Positions 24,136-34,882 of a stretch of DNA of 64,000 nucleotides are shown piece after piece; the stretch's first letter is position 1, and each line of letters opens with the position of its first letter. The position numbers were made by a program, and so were the translations under genes. Source of the DNA: Notospermus geniculatus (taxonomy: Eukaryota; Nemertea; Pilidiophora; Heteronemertea; Lineidae); assembly GCA_002633025.1 (NCBI GenBank), contig NMRB01002697.1:1-64000 (forward strand), written 5' to 3'. Below the pieces are notes generated by a model. It made no database searches, was not told where the DNA came from, and saw only the letters and a program-made list of their open reading frames with translations.

Positions 24136-24176
24136 AACGATTCCATGGGTGGCATTTTTTGGGGTCACCCTGTAAC

Positions 24177-25220
24177 TCATGTCTCATATCTGATGACCCT
24201 GGCTTTAGGAAATTCGTGTTCTTTCCTTCTGGGCCAACAAATCAGCTCTCCAGGGTCAGTAGTAAAAAATACATGACGACCACCTGATTGTGTGAGAAGG
24301 GCAAGTATACCATGTAACGCTCGTTTGTGTCTTTTCAATTTCCAATTACCATGTCTGATCTTTACCCTATAAACGGTATTAATAGTGTAAATCATGCCTG
24401 ATACACCCACTAAGAGTTCGCTAGAATCATATTCAGTCAGTACTACTACATCACTGGAAAGAAACACTGCCTGGATGTTTTCTTTCCCGCACCGAACGTG
24501 TTCGAAGACGGTTACATTCGTTACGTCATACATTTTCCGCCTGGCTCTCAACGTAACGGTGAATGGTTGGAATTCAAATGTGTATAGATTCGTTTCGAAG
24601 TCACACTGAATGTCCAACATGATCATCAAATTATTGAAATAACCAAAATCATTCTTTCTGTAAATGCGTTTGAAACCCAAATCTTTTACATATTCTAGCC
24701 TAAAAAGAAACCCTCTGTCTTTTATCTTGAACCAGTGCAAATCGGAAATCAACGCTTTGTTCAACTGTTTTTCGTTCGTTTTGAAATACAGTATTTCAAC
24801 AAAGGCGTTGTCACCACACGTGGTCAGTCTAAGCTCTTTGAACCTTCTTCCACGACTCCTTAATCTCCTTTTGATATCTGCATAGGGAATGAATAATTCT
24901 CTTGCAGAATGGCCACCTAGATCGAATACATGCACAGTAGTTTTATCTACCCATTTTTCTACCAGTTGAACGCTCCCAACCTCCTTTCCAAGGCTAATAA
25001 CGTGATTCCCGATTTCGCCTGTGATATAAACAGCTTTGGGTATTGTAAAGTGACTCTTTAGCTTAAACACGAGCCTAGTTCTGTCGAAAAAGTAAACGTA
25101 CACATTTCGTGGTGACGTCATGGAAGTTGAAATATCAGTCAACACTATAACAGCTTGACATTTCTGATGATAGTATATAGTAGAAAACGTCTTTGGAAAC
25201 TCCCCAACTATATCGATGTC
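24177..25220 (-). CDS. Gene A, exon 2: conserved domain of unknown function (347 aa)
   Basis: Terminal exon of the first member of the tandem family. A CAG acceptor at 25223-25221 precedes GACATCGATATAGTTGG, in phase 0, matching the phase-0 donor at 29616. The exon reads DIDIVGEFPKTF then runs open to the stop at 24177. Motifs shared with genes B and C are IYYHQK near the start, RNVYVYFFD, RELFIPYADIKRRLR, LTTCGDNAFVEI, LHWFKIKDRGFLF, RKNDFGYFNN, DIQCDF, NLYTFEFQPF, YDVTNVTVF, RCGKE and AVFLSSDVVVL. The alternation of short hydrophobic and charged stretches suggests an all-beta, possibly propeller-like fold, but I recognise no named domain. With exon 1 it makes about 429 residues. The intron would be 4.4 kb and holds the LINE fragment and several MITEs. 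Confidence 0.7.
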   Translation of the reverse strand, partial: DIDIVGEFPKTFSTIYYHQKCQAVIVLTDISTSMTSPRNVYVYFFDRTRLVFKLKSHFTIPKAVYITGEIGNHVISLGKEVGSVQLVEKWVDKTTVHVFDLGGHSARELFIPYADIKRRLRSRGRRFKELRLTTCGDNAFVEILYFKTNEKQLNKALISDLHWFKIKDRGFLFRLEYVKDLGFKRIYRKNDFGYFNNLMIMLDIQCDFETNLYTFEFQPFTVTLRARRKMYDVTNVTVFEHVRCGKENIQAVFLSSDVVVLTEYDSSELLVGVSGMIYTINTVYRVKIRHGNWKLKRHKRALHGILALLTQSGGRHVFFTTDPGELICWPRRKEHEFPKARVIRYET

Positions 25221-25223
25221 CTG

Positions 25224-25438
25224 TCCGATGGATATATTTGCAGGAATGGACGGAACGGAATATAGTCACCCCACCGCATCATTCTATCATACAGTGTTTT
25301 CCCTGTTGTAGAATTTAGCATTGCGACAGGACCAAATAGGTAAAGGTCTTTGGTCCAAAATGAAAACGTAAAATTTTCGTCCATACGCATGGTACAGGAT
25401 CTATGCTTGGCGAGTTTTTTAACACGTGGCCAAGGCAT
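25224..25438 (-). other. Possible extra coding segment upstream of gene A exon 2
   Basis: An open minus-strand frame abuts the exon 2 acceptor and contains protein-like sequence (ENFTFSFWTKDLYLFGP, TTGKTLYDRMMRWGDY). It is one base out of phase with exon 2 and I found no counterpart in genes B, C or D. It could be an extra exon with an unusually short intron of about 50 bases, a frameshifted relic, or chance. Confidence 0.25.
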
Positions 25439-26529
25439 AGGTCCATTAATACGTTCTGGTTATGAACAGGAGGCGAGGCTAATTGCAGTGGCTTAAAAGA
25501 CGTATTCTAAAATACCTTGGTATCTCGTGCGTATGTTTCAAATGGATAATGCATTAGCCTCATTCTGAATGCAGCGGGTCTGGGTGACACAACCAAGCGC
25601 CTCGGGTTTGGACTGCGTTTTAGCTCCACCCTCGAGTGTTTGGGATACTCAACAGAGGTCCTCCGCCTCGGGTTCAATTCCTTAATCCTTCAAAGAAATG
25701 TACTCTTATGCATTGTTATAGCACAAAAAGCCTAACACACTCGATCGCGGGAGAATGATTTTCGTTGTGACAACTATTGGTCGACAAGTAATAAGGGGAG
25801 GAAGGTAGCTCCGCAACGTACACATCTCCTATATTGTACAAAGAGCCGGCACGTTAAAGTCCTTCTTGCACCACAAAAATAAATTCTCACTCTTTTTGAG
25901 CTTTGTACAGCATTCAGACACAACTACATTTTGCTGTTTGTTTCATGAAATTATGTTAAGTAGTAAGTGAGATATCAAGGATTTTGTCAGTCAAAGTCAT
26001 TGGGCTAAAAACCGTACTGTGAACGACTTCAACAATGTGAATATGCTAATTTGTTCGTGACGTATTACTAGGGAAAACTTCATTCGAATTTGACCAACCC
26101 AGAGCACGCTGGACGCATGGTTTCTGCATGATAATTGCATTTTTTTGAATTTCCCATCACATTCATTGCTTAATTTGTTCACTAGGCCGCTCTAATCAGG
26201 GAAATGACATGTTCATTATGCAGATTCCCTAGTGTGACATCACTTAATGAAGCAGTCTTACACCATTTTGATTTTAGCTGGGTCATTCACAAAATCAACC
26301 ATAACTTTCTTACCGCTTGGAATTTTTTCACCAAATAAAAAGCTTTTTCACTGTAATTCTGTGCCAAATGATTATACAAGCTGCAAAAAATGGTGCAATA
26401 ATGACTTTAAAGTCCATTCATTGTGTAAAATTTTGAATTTTTTGAATGTAATATCGTTAATACATTCGAATTCATTGATACCTGCAACCTGCCTTTTTTT
26501 TAAAAATCAGTAAACTCATCATTTTAAGT

Positions 26530-28080
26530 ACATGTATTTTTATTAGCTCACCTGTGAGCTTTTGTCGTGGTGCAGCGTCCGTCGTCGTCCGTTAGCAGGG
26601 CACGTTTCGTAACCGCTGGTCTCCGAAACTTGGTACATACATGTACCCCTAGGTCAGATGACCTATGACACCAAGTTTCGGTCCGATTCGATTCTTGACG
26701 TGGCCTCCAGGTGGCCAAAACCAAAAACACAAAAAAGGACAATAACTCCTGAACTAATGACTGATCATCTCCAAATTTTTATCAGAGGTGTATCTAATTC
26801 ATCTTGCTCTGACAAGGGTTCCTATCACTCCTACTCTCGCTCAATCCACCCTTGCCTGAAACTACCCACATTTCCACTCGCATTGCCGCCGAGAGATGAG
26901 CGGCCAATCAGAGCTCTCGCTGAGCTGTCACCTCGCCTCCAGGAACTGAGCAATTAACGAAGTACACGAAATACGTAGTGTATGTGACCAGATGCACCTG
27001 GGCGCGAGGTGAATCAACAGAGCAAACATGGCGGCTTCAGAACTTCGATCTGTCGCTTGGGGTCAGAAATTTGCGAAAAATACAACGTTTCGTCGCTAGC
27101 TTCACATCAGAAGGATACTATTCACGTGTTTGCATCAGGGAAGGACTTGTTTGTGTCAAATATGACCGGGAAAGGGATACCATTCATGTTTTACTCGGCT
27201 TCAACTGCGTCGAAGTTCAGATGTCACTGTGGACTACTAATNTTTAACAAATAATTATTGTATTTTTGACGAATTATGCTGTAAAATGAAGGATTTTGAT
27301 ATCAAGTAATAAAGAACACAGGTATGCTTAACGTCGAATATGTTTTTGGGTGAAATATTTTCTTCTGGATTATATTTGATGACAGCAGTGGGGGCGAGCG
27401 TGATAAACGGCACAGTCTGCTGCGAGTGGAATTCAGGAGGGAAAATGTCAAGGGTGAAGGGAGCGTAGTTCGAAGGGCGGAGTGACCGTAGGCCTTGATA
27501 TGTTTTTGATTTGACCTACTTTTCAGGGTCACAGAGGTCAAAGTTCGACAAAAGTAACGAACCTGCCACAGTTCTTAATTATTCCACCGAGCATCTTCAT
27601 ATCTTGCATAAACGTGTATTAGAGGGGTACCTTCAAAAATACCAAGTTTCGGCCCGATCAGACATCCAATATGGCCGCCAGGTGGCGTAACCTGAAAATC
27701 ATCCAAGTGCTATAACTCAGGAACGGCTTGACCATTGCTCAAACTTGATATTTACCTCCCTCTAGATGACCTTTACAAGCACGTCAAATTTTGGCCTGAT
27801 TAAATTTCCAATATGGCCACCAGGTGGCGTAACCAGAAAAATCATCAAATGTGCTGTAACTCAGGAACGACTTGACCCAGAGCGCTCAAATATGCTATGT
27901 GGCTCCCTCTAGATGACCTTTATGTGCATGTGAAGCTTTGGCCCGATCGGACATCCAATATGGCCGCTAGCTGGCATAACCCAAAAATCATTGAAATCCA
28001 ACTTGGGAATGACTTGACCCAGATTGCTCATAACTAACATGTACCTCTCTCTGTCATTACACTATTACAGGCATGTCCAA
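26530..28080. repeat. Degenerate dispersed repeat region (AGGTGGCC / CAAGTTTCGG type)
   Basis: Contains repeated blocks such as ACCAAGTTTCGGTCCGATTC and ATATGGCCGCCAGGTGGCG followed by CTATAACTCAGGAACGGCTTG. At least three successive imperfect copies lie between 27620 and 28060, and a further copy at about 40850-41010. The start TTAGCTCACCTGTGAGCTTTT resembles a widespread invertebrate interspersed repeat. No gene recognised here. Confidence 0.6.
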
Positions 28081-28084
28081 ACGG

Positions 28085-28330
28085 GTGAGCACTTGGTCCA
28101 TGGACCATTACATTGCATCCCAATGGGACCGTTGCACAGCACATGTGATGTCACGTGTGCTCAATGAATGATATTTATGAAAGTACAACGAATAGGCCTA
28201 GGTAGTCACAGTATTAGCTCATTCACTGCAAAGGTCGTCAGCCTATTGACACTGGTGACATCACAACTCATGGCAATAGTCTACATGGATTGATAAAAAT
28301 TCAAAAGTTTACAATGAGTGGAGACTCCCT
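28085..28330. mobile_element. Partial, inverted copy of the AGGGAG/TTAA MITE
   Basis: Reverse complement matches 21263-21540 (AAAATTCAAAAGTTTACAAT, then GTGGAGACTCCCT and TTAA). The opposite terminus is missing. Confidence 0.7.
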
Positions 28331-28545
28331 TTAAACTGATTACAGTGGAACAAAATGGCCTTGTGCACTGCACTGAGAAGGACTTATAACAGAATCGTTA
28401 GTCTGCGAGTTGGTGGCTGGGGTCAGCGTATAATACCGGTCTCGCATTGGGGCCTAATGACGATTCGTCATCTCATAAATTAAAAGCTGTCAATGGGCGT
28501 GTTACACATTGCTGATGAACCAATCACCGACAGGACGTAAGCAAA

Positions 28546-29050
28546 GTGGACTTAACCAGTGGCGCCACATATCGTTACGTTTCTCCTCACCAATCATATC
28601 GTGCCATAAATAATTTGGCTCCAGTCTATATCAGCGACATGGTCACACTCTACAATCCAAGTCGATCTCTTCGCTCCAGTGGTCGGATGTTGTTGTCTGC
28701 ACCTAGATATAAGACACGTTTTGGTCAGCGATCTTTTCACGTCACCGCTCCGAGCCTTTGGAACGCCCTCCCACAATCACTGAGGGACATTCAGAGCTTT
28801 CCATGCTTCAAAAAGGCTCTGAAAACCTACCTTTTTAGAAAGTCATTCCTTTAATCTTTTTCAATTATGTCAATTAATGTCTTAACTTCAATGTTTTAAT
28901 GTTTTATCTTCTGTCTTTTTTAGGCGTTTTTTTTCCCTGATGGTTTTTAGGATGTGTTATATATATGTATATCTATTGTAAGGTGCCCTTGAGCACTCTG
29001 GTGATAATGGCACTTTAATATACGGCAATAATAATAATAATAATAATAAT
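28546..29050 (+). mobile_element. 5'-truncated non-LTR retrotransposon (CR1/L2-like), reverse transcriptase C-terminus and 3' tail
   Basis: The frame ending at 28854 encodes the last ~100 residues of a LINE ORF2: YRAINNLAPVYISDMV, SLRSSGRMLLSAP, RSFHVTAPSLWNALP and FKKALKTYLFRKSF match the conserved tail after the polymerase domain of CR1/L2/Rex-type elements. The 3' UTR follows and ends in an AATAAT microsatellite (about 29026-29050), the usual tail of such elements. The polymerase domain and ORF1 are missing, so it is a dead 5'-truncated copy. It lies in the intron of gene A, in antisense. Confidence 0.85.
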
Positions 29051-29157
29051 CACATCACCGGTTACACTGGCGAACCTACATATTCTTACATTTTTGTTCC
29101 TTCACCTATTAAGACGGACATTTATGGAATCGCCTCGTGATCGAAATTGACCTCTAA

Positions 29158-29414
29158 TGGAGTAAGAAATAAAAGTGGAAAATAAAAAGTGGGAAATTTT
29201 GGAATTTTGCGCAAATTTTTCAATTTCTCAAATTGAGAGAAAATGTTTTCCCATTTTGAGACCTTTTCTTAAAATGACATTACATTTTGTCTGATTTTGC
29301 GGGTGATATTATCTCGAAATGGGGAAAAAAATTGAGAATGTGAGAAACTGAAAAATTCGCGCAAAATGCCAAAAATTCCAACTTCTTAACTTCCACTTTT
29401 ATTTCTTTCTCCCT
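29158..29414. mobile_element. AT-rich hairpin MITE, GGAGTAAGAAATAAAAGT arms
   Basis: Arms GGAGTAAGAAATAAAAGTGG and complement, with inner GGGAAATTTTGGAATTTTGC. A better-preserved copy is at 49414-49670. Inserted in the intron of gene A. Confidence 0.8.
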
Positions 29415-29615
29415 TCTCCTGAATTCGGCCGAGTAAATAATGCTTTGATTTGTCGTTTGTTCCTCAGAACTCATCTCCTCGGAAAAACCAAACATTGCTA
29501 TTGACCTGAGTGATGTTTTTGTAACTTTTAAACTGGACTGATCTATAAATTTCATCATCAAGCAGAAACTTCTGAAACCTTGATGAGAGTGGTGTCCATT
29601 AGCAACAAGATTCAC

Positions 29616-29861
29616 CTTCATCATCCATAATGCGACTCCACCTCCAATTTTTGCCTTGTTGCAACTTACTGGTCTGGCAAAGCGGCAGTTACTTTTGAAA
29701 ACGCCCGGTCGATACAAAAAAAGCCGACAATCGTCGCCTCTAACGCAAAATAGACTACAATCGATGCATGACTTGACTTGTGCGGCCACACGTGTATAAG
29801 AGAAACATCCAAACCCGTACTCCGCGAGCTTGAAAACAAGTGGGATCATTGCGCTGCGCAT
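29616..29861 (-). CDS. Gene A, exon 1: leader plus PAN/apple-like module (82 aa)
   Basis: Starts at the ATG complement at 29861 (MRSAMIPLVFKLAEYGFGC). The short hydrophobic start may act as a signal peptide, though it is weak. Six-cysteine pattern with VAAQVKSCIDCSLFC, DDCRLFLYRP and SNCRFARPVSC, as in PAN/apple modules, which bind protein or carbohydrate ligands outside cells. The exon ends in AAG followed by GTGAAT, a canonical donor, in phase 0. Length 246 bases is a whole number of codons. It joins exon 2 at 25220. The usual WSKK at the end of the module is WMMK here. Confidence 0.65.
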
Positions 29862-29953
29862 TCACAAATCATCATACATGTATACTTCATGGTGGCCATT
29901 AACACATTTTGAAACCTCCTTTATCCGTCATCCATGCCCTGAGGATAGACCAG

Positions 29954-30079
29954 GGGTGGCCGCATAGAAACTCCGATAGCGCTAGCGGAGCCCATCTGCT
30001 GATAGTGCTGTACATTTTTCCATGCATTTTAATACCGATTGGCCGTCAAAGCAATAGCGGAGTTTCTATGCGGCTACCC
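29954..30079. mobile_element. 126-bp GGGTGGCCGCATAGAAA MITE with CAG target duplication
   Basis: Arms GGGTGGCCGCATAGAAACTC and complement; CAG at 29951-29953 and 30080-30082. The paralogous upstream sequence at 30715-30735 reads GACCAGCTATT with one CAG and no insert, so an empty site exists in the same window. Related to 43214-43340. Confidence 0.88.
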
Positions 30080-30133
30080 CAGCTTAGTATGCTTTCCTAT
30101 GGTCTTGCAATGCGGCAGTTACTTTTGAAAACG

Positions 30134-30285
30134 CCAAGTGTAAAGTCGGTGAGTGTTTCTGTACCTCAGTGTTCCCCAACAATAGACGCGGCCTAGAATG
30201 GTTATTGTTGGGTTAGTTGCCGCTTAATCCGTCAGGAGGGAAACAATAAGAGAAATACGGGGAACACTGATCGACGTTACACCGG
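30134..30285. mobile_element. GTGTAAC-type MITE in the duplicated PAN exon, with a nested CAGTGTTCCCC hairpin
   Basis: Boundaries CCAAGTGTAAAG and ACGTTACACCGG are the degenerate termini of the family seen at 33804-34626 and 37378-37537. Inside, 30167-30269 is a separate inverted repeat (CAGTGTTCCCC and complement) with hAT-like ends but no matching 8-bp duplication. Confidence 0.55.
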
Positions 30286-30321
30286 TCGAAACGAAAAAAA
30301 GCCGACAATCGTTGCCGCTAA

Positions 30322-30513
30322 GGCTCCAGTTCCATAGAGCTCACGTTGACACTTTTCACGCACCACGCTTCACGTTTTCCTTTCGTTCCTCGATTCAGCG
30401 CACAACGAGACACACATTACCTGTCCTGTGACATGCTTTCTCCGAGGAACGAAAGGAAAACGTGAAGCGTGGCGCGTGAAAAGTGTCAACGTGAACTCTA
30501 TGGAAATGGAGCC
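30322..30513. mobile_element. 192-bp Harbinger-like MITE with TAA target duplication, inside a PAN exon
   Basis: Arms GGCTCCAGTTCCATAGAG and CTCTATGGAAATGGAGCC, then about 50 further paired bases around CACGTTGACACTTTTCACGC. TAA flanks both sides (30319-30321, 30514-30516). The intact paralogue at 29740 reads CTCTAACGC with a single TAA. The 3-bp TWA duplication is the hallmark of PIF/Harbinger. Confidence 0.88.
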
Positions 30514-30679
30514 TAACGCAAAATAGACTACAATCGCGGATGCATGACCTGACTTGAGCGGCCACACCTGTATAAGGGAAACATCCAAACCCGTACTCCG
30601 CGAGCTTGAAAACAAGTGGGATCATTGCGGTGCGCATTGATTCACAAATCAGCATATACTTCATGGTGGCCATTAACAC

Positions 30680-33515
30680 ATTTTGAAACCTCCTTTATCC
30701 GTCATCCATACACTGAGGAAAGACCAGCTATTAAAGTATGTTTTCCTGTGAATTGTAGAAGTATAGGGAAGCAGTTGGCTATGGACAGAGCAAAATACAA
30801 GTGCTTGCAGTAAAGACATCTCAGCAATAGACCTATTATTAAAATACATGTATTACTGGTTCTTAGTTATTGTGTTAGTATCTTTAAGTGATTTACATCC
30901 GATGTACCCAATCTCAATAATCTATTGAATAGGCTACATCCAGTAAATATGGTGATTTTGATCTTGCGCAATCGATCGAAGTAGAAAGTTGTCACAATAA
31001 TAGTATCAGCCATCAATTGATAAATTGGATTTGTTAGACTTTTTTATGTACAGTTTTTGACAAAACTTTATCTCCACCTGATACCTTGAATATTTCATAT
31101 AATACTGGGCCAATTTTAACATGACCGCCATTTTGGACACTTTTTCCCGCATATCTCTAAGAGACCTATACACCCACATTTTCGGGGACGTCGAATTGAA
31201 TGGTCCCATCGGAAATAACGTCACAAGTCCGCCATACTGGATTCCATGATGACCGTCAGAGAGCGAGGGGTATTTGTTAAACCTCCAATAATAGATAATT
31301 TACGTTATTTGGGTGTTAACACTTTCACCGCCAAAAACGGAAATTTCCATTTTTTCCGTTTTTTTGTGGTTTTTGCACAGTAATATAGATGGCAGTACCA
31401 TGAACAACTGGAGAAAATTTCGTGAAGATCGGTCAAATGGTTTTGGAGTAACATCGTTTTGAAATATCCGTTTTATTGGAGAATGCATTACGTAATATGG
31501 CCGCTAATGCATTTTTCTAATTTTTTTCTGATATTCGTGGAAAAAATGAAAAAAACTGCCTTATTTACAGACTATGTTCATAAAAGTTTCGTACTGATAG
31601 CAGATATATTGGTATCAAAATGAAGCTGGCGACTTCCTTGTTCTGTTGGTATATTGTGTTAGGAGTTATCCCCTTCCTGTATTGAGATACTTTGTATTAA
31701 AATTAGGTAAATGTTAAAAAAATGTTAAAAAAAAGTCTGGCGGTGACAGTGTTAACGAACAAGGTGTAGTAGACGATGACTTGGGGAACTCGAACTCGCT
31801 CGCCCCTTTCCCGATGTCCTGTCCATAATATTTTGAATCCAATAAATAGGAACCGATTTTTAAAAATCGATATGAAATACCCTCTCGACTTCGGAGGCCG
31901 ATAATTCTAGAGGAGCTACTCGCAAAGGTCTGAACTAGACCACGAAGCGAAAAATGACTATGACTGACTAAAATAGGCCTAGTGTCTTATGCTTGTAGAG
32001 TTAAGACCATGTAAAAAAATAGTTGGTTGGCATCCCCTTCCACTCTCAATTTTCTGAGGAGGGCGGGATTTTTATATTGAGTTCGAGATGCATGTAAAAC
32101 CATGGCAACCTGAGGCAAATTCCAAATGTAATAGGTACATGTATGAATAGAAATAAAAACTACTTTCTATCCGGATCCTTTAAAAGTGTTGTTTTATTTA
32201 AGCATCCCAAACTACAATTTATCACTCTTTTGGCGGTTTTGAAGGTTTTCTGAAAAGAAAAAATTTAAAACAATGAGGGGGGATTTCAATGGCGGGAGGG
32301 GGTGCTAACCAACTATTTTTTTACATGGCGTAAACATTATTTTGTCTTGAAATTCCGCTGATCGGATGAGTTATCCACATTATAAAGAAGGGAGCACAAA
32401 GCAGAAAGACCACCACGATTGACGCTCGGTCAATTTTGCGTTGCAGCTTCCTCCGTGCTATACATGTAGACTAATAACATCAATTGTTCCCATGTTTACC
32501 GGATATTCTAAAAATTTGTCGGAGGATTCGGCAGTGCTAAAGATGTTCTGCCGAAAAATTATCTATTTGATTATTCCAGCAGACCTTAAGAAGGAAAATA
32601 CAACTTGTACGCCAAATTAAAAGGTAAATGGACAACGGTTTTTTGGTCTTCTGTTGCTGAGGTATGCACACGATGGGGTTGCATCTTTGAGCCCTAAAAC
32701 ATCTCCATCTGTATGTAGGAGAGAAAATTTCACGGAAAAATTTAATTATCATGAAAATATCACTATTTTAAAATATCAACAAAATAGAAATTTTTGAAAT
32801 CTTAACATTTTTCAACAGAAATGACTTCTCAAATAATCTATGGACAATTCTAAGAACTATGGTGAAGAAAGTGCTCGAAAATCTTTGCTAACTTTGATGA
32901 TATTTCAGATTATCAAAAATAACAAAAATCTGAAATTTGAGATTTTTCATGCGATTTTGGGTTGTGCTGCTAACCTTCACTAAAAGACTAAGACTGACCA
33001 AGATTTGGTACATGTAACTATATTACCCTCGATCACAGAGAAATTAAACTTTTTCTTTAAAATGCCTTGTGATGAAAATTGTCCCGTTTTTCATGCATAT
33101 TTCCTTGAATAACATAGAACAGGGCAAATATTTTTCAGTAGATTCTTCACCATGAGTCTTAGAATTCTTCATAGATTCATGGTAAATTTGGTTTTTATGA
33201 AAAACTTCATGATTTAAAAAATCTCATTTTCAATGATATTTTTAAACAGTGATACTTGCATGATATTTTCATTTTCTCCTTGAAATTTGCTCTTGGACAT
33301 ATACAAGAGATGTTGTAAGGCTATATATCTGAGATAGAACCCAAAATTATGCATTACTTCATGTACAGGGTAAAAAACCACTGTCCATTTACTTTTTGGC
33401 ATGAGTGTACTATGACACATAACACAAAGACCAACAACATCAGTCGGAGAAAGCCATCTTAGGACTCGCCTCTGAAACAGAACAACAACAAGAACGATTT
33501 CGATGCCTTGTTCTG
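30680..33515. other. AT-rich intergenic DNA with repeats, no gene recognised
   Basis: Contains a dispersed repeat at about 31060-31150 (shared with 38385-38720 and 52150-52460) and the inverted-repeat element at 32007-32328. Otherwise I see no exon with supportable coding character. Confidence 0.55.
32007..32328. mobile_element. CCATGTAAAAAAATAGTTGG inverted-repeat element, 322 bp
   Basis: Left arm CCATGTAAAAAAATAGTTGG and right arm its complement, with inner CATCCCCTTCC/GGAGGGGGTG. Target duplication not clear. No coding capacity. Confidence 0.7.
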
Positions 33516-33792
33516 GGGGGGGGGTAGGCCTACTAACTGTGAGATTGCAACTTAATTTAATGATCAATACGTTTCGATCATAGCATAGAAACCTCTGAAA
33601 CCTTGATAACAGTGATGTGTATGAACAACAGTATTCAACTTCTTTGACCAAGNGGGGGGGGGGGTAGGCCTACTAACCGTGAGATTGCAACTTAATTTAA
33701 TGATCAATACGTTTCGATCATAGCATAGAAACCTCTGAAACCTTGATAACAGTGATGTGTATGAACAACAGTATTCAACTTCTTTGACCAAG
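33516..33792. other. Assembly artefact: near-identical tandem copies joined by an N
   Basis: The segment from GGGGGTAGGCCTACTAAC to TTTGACCAAG (about 33516-33652) is repeated at 33654-33792 with one visible difference (CTAACTG versus CTAACCG), and the join is a single N in a G run. This looks like two haplotypes or overlapping reads placed in series. Confidence 0.8.
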
Positions 33793-33803
33793 TGAAAGTA
33801 GAC

Positions 33804-34626
33804 GCCAGTGTAATGTTTTTCAGAGCGGCCATTTTTCTGTGTTATTCCCATTGTTTGGAACACACTGGGAAACATACTCACTGTTTCTCTGTGTGTCGCT
33901 TATTGTCAAGTCGTCCCTTATTCCGTCGTTCTGTTGTAATAGTGAGGTTTCGCAAATCTGACGAAACACGAAGTACGAAATACGAAATTGGGCTTCATTT
34001 CCATGACGTAATGTATTTGAGGAGATGGTTGGTACCACAAATTTCGCCTGCTGCAGGAGTGTCTTAGCGTATGACTTCAGACCGATAGAGTTACGGTGTA
34101 TATTAAACTTTGAAATTTATCTTTCGTTTCCACTTCGTAGATACGAAGTGGAAATTTAAAGCCCGACAGTATTGAATTTTACGATATTTTCAAAAAGTTA
34201 GGAGAGTGCACATAGAGGTCCCATAGCCTCGTGAAAGTCCCCAAAATGCTTGCCTGATGGTACGCACTTCACAGAATCAAGGCCTAGTTTTCAGCACGCA
34301 TTGGAAAAAACTGCAGGGAGAGCTCTAATGTATTCTGACAGAGCGTAGTACATTTTACACGTCGTGCGAGAATCGCGGCGATGATTTGCGTTTTTCACAT
34401 TCAATACAGTGGGGCTTTAAAAATTCGAGATGCAACATAACTTATATGATATGCTAAAAGACGCATTGGCGGCAGGGACATGTGTGGTAGCAACCATCTC
34501 CTGAACTACATTACGTCATGTAAATGAAGTCCAATTTCGTAGTTAGTACTTCGTGTTTCGTCAGATTTGCGAAACCTCACTATTGTCACACTGGCCCACA
34601 GGCCACACTGAAAAACGTTACACCGG
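33804..34626. mobile_element. GTGTAAYRTTTTTCAG MITE hosting a nested element, inside a PAN exon relic
   Basis: Ends CCAGTGTAATGTTTTTCAG and CTGAAAAACGTTACACCGG. Outside the nested element (33942-34580) it matches 37378-37537 (CCATTGTTTGGAACACACTG in both). Confidence 0.75.
33942..34580. mobile_element. 639-bp TA-flanked element, GTGAGGTTTCGCAAATCTG long arms
   Basis: TA at 33940-33941 and 34581-34582. Arms of about 110 bases, GTGAGGTTTCGCAAATCTGA through GGAGATGGTTGGTACCAC and complement. Longer relative of 13142-13512, with an extra ~270 bases in the middle. Confidence 0.85.
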
Positions 34627-34788
34627 TTCTTATCTTGGTGCAATTTGGTGGTCATGCAATTTCAGAACGCCAGGTCGATACGAAAGCAGTCGACGATTGT
34701 TGGTGTAAACGCTTTCATTGATTGACAAAAGTCGAAAGTAGTCGCGTCAACTATCGTCCATTCAACAACACATTGATGGAGCTAAATA

Positions 34789-34882
34789 CCGGATTGTTCC
34801 CCCAATACCGCTCAGAGTGACACACAAGTTGACCACATTGTATACACTTTGTACACTGAGCGGTATTGGTGGAACAATCCGG
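34789..34882. mobile_element. 94-bp TA-flanked hairpin MITE
   Basis: Arms CCGGATTGTTCCCCCAATAC and GGTATTGGTGGAACAATCCGG, plus GCTCAG/CTGAGC, between TA dinucleotides. The unpaired centre is about 40 bases. Confidence 0.75.

Larger units (their letters stand above)
30103..30679 (-). pseudogene. Truncated duplicate of PAN exon 1, interrupted by two insertions
   Basis: Reads MRTAMIPLVFKLAEYGFGCF and VAAQVRSCIRDCSLFC like gene A exon 1, then is broken by a Harbinger-like MITE (30322-30513), resumes (CGACAATCG, GGTCGAAACG), is broken again at 30134-30285, and resumes with AACTGCCGCATTGC. The donor end is absent: at about 30103 the exon joins the upstream flank of gene A. The unit is a partial tandem duplication and cannot be a working exon. 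Confidence 0.8.
33560..34740 (-). pseudogene. Relic of a PAN exon 1, split by an insertion of about 820 bp
   Basis: 34627-34740 (minus) matches the interior of exon 1 (TACACCAACAATCGTCGACT, then CGTATCGACC). 33560-33800 holds the exon end and the conserved start of the intron (GGTCAAAGAAGTTGAA, then AAGGTTTCAGAGGTTTCT). The donor is mutated (AAG followed by TTGAAT). Between them lies a transposon (33804-34626) with another inside it. No exon 2 accompanies it. Confidence 0.65.

Noticed and set aside
25600-25690. tRNA-like B box (GGGTTCAATTCC) after a TAGCTCCACCC string
   Set aside because: No acceptor stem or full cloverleaf can be folded; at most a degenerate SINE fragment.
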